A DNA stretch of 64,000 nucleotides from positions 94,978,185-95,042,184 of the forward strand of contig OY755042.1 in the NCBI GenBank assembly GCA_963576565.1, written 5' to 3'. Each line of letters opens with the position of its first letter. Positions within the stretch are counted from its first letter, which is position 1. The notes under the pieces are model-generated. The model ran no database searches, was not told the origin of the DNA, and was given only the letters and a program-made list of their open reading frames with translations. Position numbers and translations under genes: made by a program. Shown piece after piece: positions 25,401 through 37,400 of the stretch. Origin of the DNA: Aspidapion aeneum. Taxonomy: Eukaryota > Arthropoda > Insecta > Coleoptera > Brentidae.

Positions 25401-28400
25401 AATGGACATTATTAAAGGAACTAGTAGTTTTTGTTTTTATGGAAGATAGAAACCGATTTTTTTACTTACCCTCATGTTCCAAAATGTGAGGTTTAACCAT
25501 TGGTTCTGCAAAAGACTCTGCCACTACATTTAATGAGAATTTGGATAAATCTAAAAAAAAAATGTTAATAGATTTCAATGATAGACATTTTAGTTTTTAT
25601 TTCTAGTATAACCTAACTGACCTTTCTGTTCCACACTGGCAGGTTTAATATTTACCCATCCTGTGGGCTGCACCAGCATCTCTAATGAATAATCTAACGA
25701 TTCTAAAAAAAAATATTATTTTAGAACAGTTACAATATAATTAATGAGAAACAGGTAATTATTAATTACTTATGTCTACACTTTAGTTGCCTTTATGTAG
25801 AAGTTAATGAAGGAAATAGTATTTTTATTTTACTTACTTCTTTGTTCCAAAATAGCAGGATTAACAGCTGCCTCTACATAGGGCTCCACCGTTGCCTCTA
25901 ATGGAAGTTCTGATGAATCTGAAAAATAATTCGCTAATATAATGAAGGAAATAATATTCTAATTTTTATTGAAAATGGAATACAAACATTTTTTATTTAC
26001 CTTTATGTTGCAAAATGGTAGGTTCAACCATTGTCTCTGCATAGGGCTACATCACTGCCTCTAACGAGCATTCTGATAAATCTGAAAAACAGTAAGTGTA
26101 ATGAAAAAAATAGTATTTTAATTTTTTATTGAGAATAGAATAAAACCCTTTTTTACTTACATCTTTGTTGCAAAATGGTAGGTTCAATCATTGCCTCTAC
26201 ATAGGACTCCTCCACTGCCTTTAAAGAAAATTCTGATAATTCTAAAAAACAATTAGCTGATGCAATGAAGGAAATACTATTTTTATTGAGAGTAGACTAA
26301 AAACCATTTTTTGCCTACCCCTTAGTTCCAAAATTGCAGGTTTAACCATTGCCTCTACATGAGGCTCAACCATTGCCTCTACATGGGGCTCCGCCACTGC
26401 CTCGCATGGGAACCCTGATAAATCTGAAAAACAGTGAACTTTTAGCTAGAGGTAGTAGTATGGTAGAGATGATATTTTTTTATTAAAAACCTTTCTTCTC
26501 ACTAACCTCTCTGTGCCACATTGACAGACTGAAGATTTTCTAGTAGTGTGGGCTCCACCACCACCTCTATTGAGAATCCCGCTAAATCTGAAAAAATATA
26601 CTTGATTATGTTTTAGTTAGGTATAATTCTTTTGTTTTGCAGGTATAAGTTATTTATAATCATTCAAGTGGTGATTGAAGTAATGCCAACAAAAACTCCT
26701 GTCTCCAACATGGTGTTTATTCTGGGGATTTAGTACAGAGTATGTACTGCAAAATTTGAAGACATTTAAACAGGCTACTAATTATTATTATTAGCATAAT
26801 ATTATTATTCACTTTAAATTAAATGAAAAATTATTTTATTACAAAAAATATCTCAATTACCAACAGAATTTTTGATAGTCTAGGCTTTAGTTGGGTTGCG
26901 AAACAACTATGTTTGCCTTAAGTGGGAAATGAATGCTATAAGAAATTTTTTTGGGCATTTTGAAAAATCCAAGATGACGAACATTTAACTGAAAAAATTA
27001 GAAAAAAAAATATCTGACACAAACATAGTTGTGTGGCACATTATTTCAGTCGCCTTTCTGCAGTTAAAAATTGGTGGTAATTTCAAGATGGGGTGGGGGA
27101 TTTTATTATATTAGGGTAAAACTGTTTATATTGGGACTTACAAACAAACTTTAATGTAGTTTTTTTGCAGAATTTACCAAAGACGTTTGCCTAAGTTAAC
27201 AGGTCGATTTTTTTCATAAAATCATCCACCCTCGGCTGGGGTACCCCCAGAAAAAAAATAGTGACAAATTTCGATTCGTGGCCAAAAATCGACTAAAAAA
27301 AATGTCCGCCATCTTGAATTTTTCAAAATGCCTATGGGTGCCAGAGTGGCAACAAAATCGGAAAAAAAAATTCTTATACCATTTATTTCTACCTTTTTTC
27401 GTTTTCCACCAGACTATTAAACCAGTTTATAATTAAACTTACCCAAAATTGAAGGGACCGCCCATTTTCTCAAGTGTTTTTGATTGCTTCTTTAACACAA
27501 TGGAGTAAAATGTTTTCCACAGATGTATGTGTTATGGAAACAATCCCCCTCTCTGGCTGCACAATTTTCGATCATCCAAGCTATCCATTTATTTCTAAAC
27601 ACCTCATTATTTGGAAATCTAAAATATGCAGAATAAAATAGCAATTGGTTAAATGTTGCAAAAGGAGTTGAACATTGCTAAGAACTGATCTACAATTACT
27701 TTCGTTTTTTACTACAAAATGAAGTTCAAATAGATAATACAAAAGAAACTCTAATACGCTCTAATACCTCTGGATAGAAAAACAAAAAAACAGTGAGAGT
27801 TAAACTTACAAATAATTTTAAACAAACTACAAAATTTAGGTAACCAGAGATTAATTAATGATTAAAAATCCTCCTAACAAAAAAGAAGTAAATTTTCAAA
27901 ATCTAAGCCTCTTGTGTGCCATACTTACAGCTCTCTATAAATAAACAAGCAAACAGTAATTTGATATTTCAAAAATTTATAGGTTGAAAATTAAAATCCT
28001 GTAATTTTTTTTTTAATAGACCAAATAAATTAAGTGTAAACAAGAAAAATCTGTTTGCAGTCTGTTAATTAAGTAGAGCAAAGTGAAAAAAAAATGAGGT
28101 TATAGTAAATTGCACAAGGGGCTGAATGAACCGAACCAATAGCAAAAATTTTATACAGGTCATTATGTAATCCATATTTTTGTTGATCATGTCAGTCCTT
28201 ATTGGTCCTGTCTAGATGTGAACTGATGACCAAAAAAATAAAAAAAAGCAAAGCAAACCATAAAGGTCCTACCAGGACCTAATTTTTACTAATCCTTAAG
28301 AGTCCTGAGTGGTACTTATAAATCCTGTCAAGATTTTGTACAGGTAATTTCACTTTATGTTCTGGCTCACACAGATAGAAAAACATACTAATGTATCCTA

Positions 28401-31400
28401 ATATTTATTACATAAACCTATGATACCACTATAGGAACTAGTAAATAATCCAAGTTAAGAAGGTATAATATAAACCAAGTAAAACTGTAGTTACAGTAGA
28501 AAATGCAATCTTGCAATAGGTAGATAAATTAATAAATAAGACCAACTTTGCTGCTTGCTTGCTTGGCCAGTCTTCCTACTTTTGCCGGTTTTGCAAAATA
28601 GATTTCTTTTTATGGCACTGTTATTCTATCAAAGATTTTTTTAATATTCAAACACCTTATTATCAAAATTCGGTTAGAGCATCAAATTAATTTTAATATG
28701 GCATCTATAAACCACTCTTATCCTTATTTACAAATTATAAGTAAAAATAGAAGTACTTACCTATGAAATGGAACTCCCTCACTTCTCCCGGACATTTTTC
28801 CACACACTGCACATGTTTTACGTCCGTTTTTTCCCATTTTTAACAGAAAAAAATAAAAAATTTACACGACAAACGAAGACACCGTAAAATGTAAACAAAC
28901 AACAAAATATGGCTGCTGCCATACGAGAGCTGTCTGCGTCGTGGCGTACGTGCAAAAACTCACGCATGCGCACTTGAAAATGGTAGTCTGCAAATTTAAA
29001 TTTGCAATTGTTTCCAAAGCAAGCTATGAGGGCTTCAATTTTTGATTTCTTGAACCAGTATTTATGCTTTAAGGTATTTGGTTTGCACTTATTTCGAGAA
29101 AAGCGGGTTTAAAGTTTAAATGCTTGCTAAGGGTACATAGTAATATATTTTTTTGTTTTTCAAAATAAAATACTTCCGAACAAAAATTTGGGTATTTTTC
29201 TTAAACAACAGATGAAAGTAACCTATTTTAAGCCATTTTCGGTCATAACTCATTTTTGATTTTTTTGCAGATAGGTGGGTCTTACTAAGGACGGCAGTAT
29301 AAGCCTTAGATTTTTTTTACATATTTTCCACACATTTCAGGAAAAAACACAAAAAATAGCTTAAAACTCTACATCATGAGGCTTCGCCCCCCCCCCCCCC
29401 AGAGGCCTCGGGCCCCCAAGACATATTCCTGGGTGCGCCACTGTCAAATGATATACTACTTTTTTATTATTTTTTTTTTCCGGAAACTGTGTTACGAATT
29501 GGAATAATCTGGTTGCGAAACAGCTATTTTTGCCTTAAGTGGGAAATTAATGGTACAAGAATTTTTTTTACAGATTTTGTTAGTCAGGAGTGATGTCACT
29601 CTGGCACCCTTAAACGTTTTTAAAAACCAAGAAAGCGGCCATTTTAAAGTGAAAAAATTAAATAAAAAAATATATAAATCAAGCATAGGTGTGTGTGGTA
29701 CAATAGAGAATTATTAAAATAAATCAGGCTATAATAGTGCCAGGTACAATTTTGACACCTTCACATTATATCAGCTGTGATTTTTTAAACAGGAATAAAT
29801 AGTGCCTTCTTTTATTAATTGAAAATAAACGACGAAAGTTTTAAATTCGACTTTGGTATGTCAATTTTGAAGGATCAACTGTCAGTTTTCAATGTGAATG
29901 TGTCAAAATAGTGCCTGGCACAATTATAGCCTGGATGTATTTCAATAATTCTCTATTATTTCAGTCGGCCTTTGGTCGCCAGAATTGAAATTCGACAATA
30001 TTTTTTCTGGGGGGTACCCCAACGGAGGGAGAATGATTTTATGAAAAAATCGACCTGTTAACATAGGCAAGCGATACACCGATTCTAGGGTATTTGGGTC
30101 CGCTGAATTCAGTTAAAAGGAATAATTTAAAGAAACAGGTGATAGCCGGGAATTTATGGTATTACGGTAGAACTGTTTATGTGGAGACTTAGCGAACAAA
30201 CTTTAATTAAGTTATTTTTGATTTTGAAAGCTTTGCTTAACCCTATTTCAAAGCTTACCAGTGACTTCTGGCCATCAGCCACCATTTTGAAATATTCAAG
30301 ATGGCGACCGTGGGCAAAAATTTAGAAAAGGAGCACATGCATGTGATACCTTACTTATAGGGTTCTTGGGTACGCTGAATTCAAATATTATGTTAAAAAG
30401 AGATTCAGGGTAATCTGGTTTATTGTATAAACAATAAAACTGTTTATATGGAGATTTAACGAACAAACTTTATCAAATATTTTTAGAAAGTTTGACAGCT
30501 CTGCTCAACTTTATTATAAAACTAACCAATGACTTTTGGGCATCAGCCATCAGTTTAAAATATTTAAATATTCAAGATGGTGCCGTGAAAAAAATACAAA
30601 AGAAAAGCATATGCATGCGATACATCAATTATAGGGTTTTTGGATTCGCTGAATGCAGACCTTTTGTTAAAAGTAGATTTTATATATTCCGGACGAGTGG
30701 GGGTATTTTTGGGTTAAACCGTATGCGAAGTCTTAACGAGAATACTTTAATCATGATTTTTCTTACAGATTTTGAGAGCTCTGCTCAACCCCATTATAAA
30801 AGTATCTAATAACTTTTGGGATTATGGCGACCGTGGGAAAAAATTCAAAAAGAAGCATATGCAGATTACTCCAAAATCTTTTTTTAACAACATATTTGGA
30901 TTTAGCGAACCCAAAAACTCGCATGTGTATGCTTTCCTTTTGTTTTTTTTTCTCAGACATCATCTTGAATATTTCAAAATGGTGGCTGATGACCAAAAGT
31001 CTTTGGTTAGTTTTATAATACAGTTGAGCAGAGCGGTCAAAATCTGTAAAAAACCTTTGATAAAATTTGCTCGTTGTCTCCATACAAACAGTTTTACTGT
31101 TTACCCCATAAATACCCCGCACGCCTTCAGATTACTCCAAAATCTTTTTTTAACATCAAATTTGGATTTAGCGAACCCAAAAACCCTATAACTGATGTAT
31201 CGCATGTGTTTCCTTTCCTTTTGTTTTTTGTTCACGGTCGCCATTTTGAATATTTCAAAATGGTGTAGTAATGTAGTAAATTTTATAATAGGGTTAAGCA
31301 AAGCTGATAAAATGTGCAAAAAAACTTGATTAAGGTTTGTTAGTTAAGTCTCATAAACATAGACAGTTCTATCCTAATGGATTGGATTCAGCGGACCCTC

Positions 31401-34400
31401 TTCTTTATATTAAACCTGATAACTATCACAATATATGTATATGTATATCCCAGTAGCAGTCCAAGAGTCTTTTTCCAAAGAATTTTCCAAGAATTATTCT
31501 GGTGTATTACACACCGGAAAAAAATTTGATGTTTTCTAACCACATGTTTTAAACATCTAAACTGCCCTAATTTTTGAAAGTCTGGGACCAGTCCTGTATA
31601 TCCCCTGATAAAAATCCTGACTGACAGAGAGAGATTTAATAAAATTTAATTAAAAAAACACAAAACTTGTGTAAACTAATGCCTGATTTACCTTGCACCT
31701 TATTACTGATTTACCCAACAACATAAAGCACAATGGATACATTTGGTGCTTAGTGCATCTTACCATACTAAGCAGGAAGCAAAAAGACAGTCATTATGCA
31801 AGAATAAGGTTTGTCCATTGTGCAATATGTTGGGTACAATGATAGCCCTTAATGTACTAAGCACAACAGGGGTTCTGCATTAACCCAGCTTCAAAAATAA
31901 CGCAACTTACCGGTGAAAGGAAAACAACGGCAAATCGTTGCGACTGTAAGAAGCAGACCACAACAAAACAGTTAATCATGTATAAAAGGCAATATTTGCT
32001 ATTTGCTTTGAAAAAAATAACGCACTATTTAACAAATTAAACGAACTCGACCCGGTAGAACTTCGCAAAAATAATCTGGGAATTTTTGTGTTTGTTATCA
32101 TTTCTGTCAATCTGTGTGCGGCTAGTAAAAAACCAACTAAAAATTTTTACTTATTTACATGCTGATTTTAAACCAATCTCAAAAGTTTAGAACTTGAATT
32201 TTTTACATAAAATATCAAATATTACAAAATGTTATACTACATGGCAAACATGAAAGTAATAAATAATATGGAAAACATATAATTTGTGGGTTATACAGGC
32301 AATACTTAAAATTTTTAAAAAAGTTAAGTTGATTTGATTGACGTGACTACGTTCTTTTAACATCCACCATTTAACCAATCTGTCACCTACATCTAGCGGT
32401 CATAATTGTAAGATTTTCTGGGGCCAATTAGCATTCCAGTTTATGTTACAGTTCCGTGGGTGGTAGAGATTTTTGCTGAGGATTGGAAAACCCCACCTCA
32501 GTTACGGGTTAAGGTTTTCAAAGTTTTATCACCACATAACATACAATACTATTATAATAGGTGGTGTTTCCGAGGAGACCCAGCTCCTTCTGCCTTCAAT
32601 CGTGGAATACCTCCAGCTTCACCTCAACACGAGTAATTGCGCGTTGCAAAGATCGCAAGAACACCGGTTACTAGTGTGGGCGCTGGCATTTTACCTAATC
32701 GAAAACATCGACGAGGTGCACATGGAGGTCATGTTTGTTGACACCACGCTGTTGACGGCATTTGAAGTTTTGAAGTCTAGGAAGAGGTTAGAGAACGTGG
32801 AGAAGTGCATCGTTAAGGTAAATTTTTCTTCTTAATTTGATTTTAAAAAAATACAAAAATCAATCAGCTGTCACTAATAACCAGACCGTACCACTAAAAC
32901 GAACTTGGTTGAAACTCTAACCCTACTTTTTTGAAAATGATTCCAATATTTTTGTTGCGATTTGTTTTTGGAAGTTTTTTATTATGAAAAATTTACTACT
33001 CAAAAAAATTACTTTTAGGTACTATATGAATCTAAGGTAGCCTTAACTTAATTTGCATTTAAAACCCATAGGCGGAAATGTTTTCAATTTATTAAACTAG
33101 GCCTGAACACTTTACTCACACAAAATAGCGCCGACCAACTAATGCAAGTTATTACCGACTGTCGTAAATCTATCCACTATCCTACTGGACCCAACTTGCC
33201 ATTCAGAAGGGCATTTGCTAGGTCTAAACTGTCTACTTCTACCAGAAAGTCTGACCCAAAGTAGTTTATTAAGACCTGATATCTCATGATGTTGATCTTC
33301 TTTTAAACACTCGAATATAAAGCCTAAAACCTCGTCTTTAAAAAATACTCTGCCAATATATGGGCCCCTAAGCTCACACTAGGTACTATAGTTATAGTGT
33401 ACGTGTAAGCTAATATAACTAAACCTGTAATATATGTTATTTAACTCCAGACTAAATTACCTCTCGTTTGATACCACACAAGCCATGTTTTGACTTAAAC
33501 TCAAATTTTTAAAATCCCCTCCCTCAAAAAAAAAACAAAAATTGAAATGTATTTTGTTTAACTCCAGACTCAATTACCTTTCGTTTAATATCACACACGC
33601 CATATTTTCACATAAACTCTAATTTTTGAAATCTACCCCCACCCTTTTATTTGGCTTGTGTTCGGTGGATTTTGTTCATTTTTAAATGGGACCATCTCGA
33701 CCCAAGACCCAGTCTAGGTACTAAATTTCATTGAAATCGGGCAAGCGGTTTTTGAGTTATGCGCAATGGTCGTTACAGACAGACATACAGAGACAGACAG
33801 ACGGCGCGACAAAAATGTTTCAAAATCATCTGAAACGCAAAGATATTTAAAAAATTTTGAAATTGGAGCAACTTTTTTTTTTCTCGAAAAAATTAGGATC
33901 ACCATAACACACTACTATAGTATAGGAGGAGTGGGGATAACTAAGATTTGAAAACAGCTCTGGACCTGGGAAAATGTTGGTTCAAACCAATGACGTTTTT
34001 AGAGGTCATCGATGACGTCGTATAGTTGAACCAAAGATAACCATAACCACTCGAACGCGTTTGGTTTTTACCAATTTCGAACAATAATTATCGATTTAAC
34101 GCTCAAATTTGTTTAAACTTTATGTAATATCTTAATAATTAAAAGCAATGAAATCTCGTTAAAAATTAAAGGCTGGTTCTCATAAGATTTCAACTTTTGT
34201 TCTCACTAACTAAAAATATTGTATTTTTGGTAAATAGTGTTCAATATAAATATAAGATATTGCGAAAAGGTCCACCACATCCAGTTTTAACGGAAAATCG
34301 GAAATTCCGTTTAAACCGGAAGTATTCGTGTTTGGTGTCAATCGATAGATGTGTAATTAAAAATAAGGATAGGGACATGTAAGCCGTTTTTCCATAGTTC

Positions 34401-37400
34401 TAACCGTTTTCGAAATATTCCGCCTCGAAATTGGAAATTGTCGTTTTTGAACCGTCAATATTTTAAAAGTGGTTAGACTTATGTACAGGACATTGTACAT
34501 AAATTATGTCTAGAATTTTGAAATCCAAAAAATAAATAATATACAGGAGGTTGTATTTAAAATAAGAAAGCTGTTACATGACACACCCTATATATATTTT
34601 TGTTTTGAATAAATGCGCATTTAAAAATACAAATCGACGTGTCCAAGTGTTTTTCCTAACACGCCCTCATTTATGCGTTTACGAATTTATTCCATTTGGT
34701 TGTTTCACACTGTATACAACTTTAGAGAGTTTCTCTACTTTCAAATAATTATTTTATATTTTAGGGTTTGGAAAGGCTGCTAATTCTGAGACCAAAGTAC
34801 ATATTAGAGAAGATAGGCAAACGTATTTACAGTTTAGCTCTTGATAGCTTGAAATCCGACGATCTTACTAGTTCTCTAATGGGATTCCAGTTACTGTTGA
34901 CCTACATGTATACAGGTGATGAACTATCTAAGTTTGAAGAAATAAGCCTAGTTAATAAATCAATTATTTACAGCCCCTTTTAATGATCAAGCCTGATCCT
35001 TCTTTAACCCTTTGTGTGTCTGTAGTCCCAGCCGCCGTATATACAGGGTGTTCGGCACATGAACCGTCAAAATTTTTTGGGATATTGTTGGGGTCATTTG
35101 CTACCTATTCAACCTTGGAACTTGGGTCCTTAGAGTCACGACTAAAGAGATATGAATTTTAAAAAAATTTTTCTCAAATTACCCAAAATCCCACCTTTAT
35201 ACCCTCGTAAGCTTTTTATTAATGTCTGGAAAAGCACCATTTTTTTTATAATTCTGTAATCTTATGCTACTTCAACTAATGAACAGATTTGTTAAAATTT
35301 ATGTACCAAAGGGTGTGATTTTGCGAAAGAAAATCAATTTCAAAATTAAAAAAAGTATCGACAATTGAGAACTTCATTTTATTTTAAAAACTTCTCTAGT
35401 TGATTACCTTTCTAACGGTGTGCTTCACATTGATTAAAAAAAACAATTCTGTTTTAAAATACGGATATTCTGTGAGACGGGCAATAATCGTTCGGACTTA
35501 ATAAGAAAAACAATTTGATGTTTATGATCGTTTACCTTATATATAAAATATAAATAAAATTTATGTTTATTTATATATGCGACGTATATATAAGGCAATG
35601 GGACTCTAAGCATGAAAAAAACCTCTGGGACTGAGGGACCAACATGTAAATTAAGGCCCGGGACACAAAGGGTTAAATTGCAACACTTTAAAGGCTGACA
35701 GAATGCCAAAATCACTTTCCAAATATTATCACTTTAATGAAAGTTTTAGATCTGTCAGTCATCGACAGTTTTGCAATTTAAAGAAGGATTAGGCTTATTA
35801 ATTTCATTTAAGACCTATACAGTCAGTTTTCAGTCGTCTATTACATATATTTTTTTCGGTTTAAAAAAAAACCTGATTCACTGATTATCTTAATTGCAGA
35901 TTGTGCCGAGCACCTAGAAAAAGACCCCAAAACGCAATCCAACCCGGATCAATTCATGCAGACCATGGAAAAAACCTCTGCCATCTTTGAAAGTGTTAAA
36001 CGAGGATATACTCTGGAGGCAGAATTGATTTGCGCTGTTTTGCCACAGATTTTGGACGATTTTTTCTCGCCTTCGGATATTTTGACCAAAGTTATTGGAG
36101 AGTTTTTGTCCACGCAACAGCCGCATCCCAAACTTATGAGCGGAGTTGTTTTTAAGGTAAACGCACTACTAAAGCGTATTGGATTAAAAGTAGACGATTT
36201 TAATAACATTTGAAAGGGACTATAGTTGATATTGTATTAAAGTGACACCGTGTCATCACCAAAACCTTGATGGGCGGGAAGGGAGTAGACTGGTACATAC
36301 AGTGGCACGCACTTCCTTCAATTTTTGTTATTGATATTGATTCCCAAAATGAGGCACTGCACTAATTAGTCATTAGCTTACTATTTTACTTGCTTTTTAT
36401 TGATGTCTTCTTCTAAACGATTTCATTAGAAAGGAACATATATACTCTTATCTGGTTGTTACGAACATATTATTGATTTAGCCGGGCTTTGACGTTTTCT
36501 ATTCGTTGTTGTTTTTACTGTTTATGTTCAACAAATTATGACGGAGCTTTTTACAAAATAAATTACCATTTTTGCAACTAAATCAATGTTGTTGCGTACA
36601 TTTTAATATAATTTTGGATCCTCTTTTATGTTTCGGATCTTTATTTATTAGGTAAGTACGTATTTGATCTCTCCTTTAAAAGGTCTTAGTGTTTTATCCT
36701 TCGAACATTAAACCCCGAGCGGCACACTGCATGTACAAAGTGAAACATTAATTTTTTAAGGATTCTTTACTTAGATTTTGCCGCAAATTTTGGTTTACCA
36801 TAGCTATGACGCGGTGCCACTTTAATACAACATCAACTATACTTTTAAATAACGTTGACAATTTGTCAATGCGGTGATTTGACAGTATCAATTTTTTTTA
36901 TTTTTGATTTAAATTTAAAGACAAAGCCATTATTAGAACAGCTAGAGATGGGATTTCACAACTAACCAAAATAGAAAGAGTGAGTACACCATGCGTTTGA
37001 CATTATCATAGACCCTCTCAAATTAAATTTGAGATGAAATCTAGCAGTTAAAAACTGTTCAGGGTCTTAAAACATTACTTTTTCAATTAGAGTAGGAAAA
37101 GTCGAGAATTTCTTTATTTTTCAACAAAAGACCAATAACTGACAGTCTCCGTCATTTTAACAAGGCCGTGATAAAATCAAAGTATTAAGTAGGTTTGATT
37201 AAGCTGCCTACCATTTCCCAACTATTTTTACCACGTTTTTAATGAGACCTTTTCAAACGGTGGACCGTGACCTCTTCATTCAAATGTGAGAATTAAACAG
37301 AGTGCTTAACCAAAAAACGTAAAAAAATTTATTGAAAAATAAAAAAATTCTCGGACTTTTCCTACGGCTTAATGGGACACTTTATATACATCTTGTATTT

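Larger units (their letters stand above)
25470..26587 (-). repeat. Tandem array of seven duplicated exons
   Basis: Seven units spaced at roughly 150-220 bp each contain a C/TTTTT(C/A)AG acceptor, an 81-bp exon (105 bp in one) and a GT donor. All seven exons are phase 1-1, so any number can be included or skipped without changing frame. The shared peptide pattern is D/E-L-S-x-F-S-L-E-A-V-x-E-P-x-x-E-x-M-V-x-P-x-I-L-E-x-x. The introns between copies are also alike. The array lies between the THAP domain and the coiled coil. Confidence 0.88.
20280..28837 (-). pseudogene. THAP-P-type transposase gene (split, decayed; gene-level entry)
   Basis: Exons read on the - strand from 28837: 28761-28837 and 27443-27618 (THAP zinc finger), seven repeated exons (26507-26587, 26319-26423, 26161-26241, 26001-26081, 25838-25918, 25622-25702, 25470-25550), 23835-24064 (coiled coil) and 20280-20855 (catalytic start). 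All phases agree: 2, then 1 through the array, then 0. A functional protein of this class binds its element's DNA by the THAP domain, oligomerises by the coiled coil and cuts and joins DNA by the RNase H-fold core. Stops in the second THAP exon and the fourth repeat exon, and absence of the C-terminal half, mark this as non-functional, barring recoding or splicing around. Confidence 0.75.
11788..29300 (-). mobile_element. THAP/P-element-like DNA transposon, decayed and with nested insertions
   Basis: The 32-bp ends are perfect inverted copies: ATACTGCCGTCCTTAGTAAG and 12 more bases at 11788-11819, reverse-complemented at 29269-29300. A second block of about 28 bp (left 11825-11852, right 29058-29087) is also inverted; on the right it sits about 180 bp further in. 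Between them, on the - strand, lies a split gene: THAP domain, repeated exons, coiled coil and start of the RNase H-like transposase. That is the domain order of P-element/THAP9-type transposases. An 8-bp target duplication, expected for the family, is not evident. In-frame stops show it cannot make a full protein. The 17.5-kb size comes partly from nested elements. Confidence 0.75.
10038..32560 (+). other. Giant huntingtin intron (22.5 kb) packed with transposons
   Basis: Donor GTATGA at 10038, acceptor ATAATAG at 32560. It contains a THAP/P-type transposon (11788-29300), itself holding a LINE, MITEs and repeats, then a MITE (29703-29957) and an inverted tandem array (30170-31365). The first 1.7 kb (10038-11787) has no gene; its only feature is the repeat at 11090-11190, which is inverted at 32345-32465. 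Confidence 0.85.

Noticed and set aside
30763..31268. Several overlapping ORFs up to 139 codons on both strands
   Set aside because: They arise from the direct and inverted repeat units. The same peptide recurs in sense and antisense units, there is no start context, and no domain is recognised.
33720..33810. Short peptide-like segment with CAGACAGA repeats, as a possible CRISPR or coding repeat
   Set aside because: It is a microsatellite tract within a dispersed eukaryotic repeat; there are no spaced identical repeats and the genome is nuclear insect DNA.
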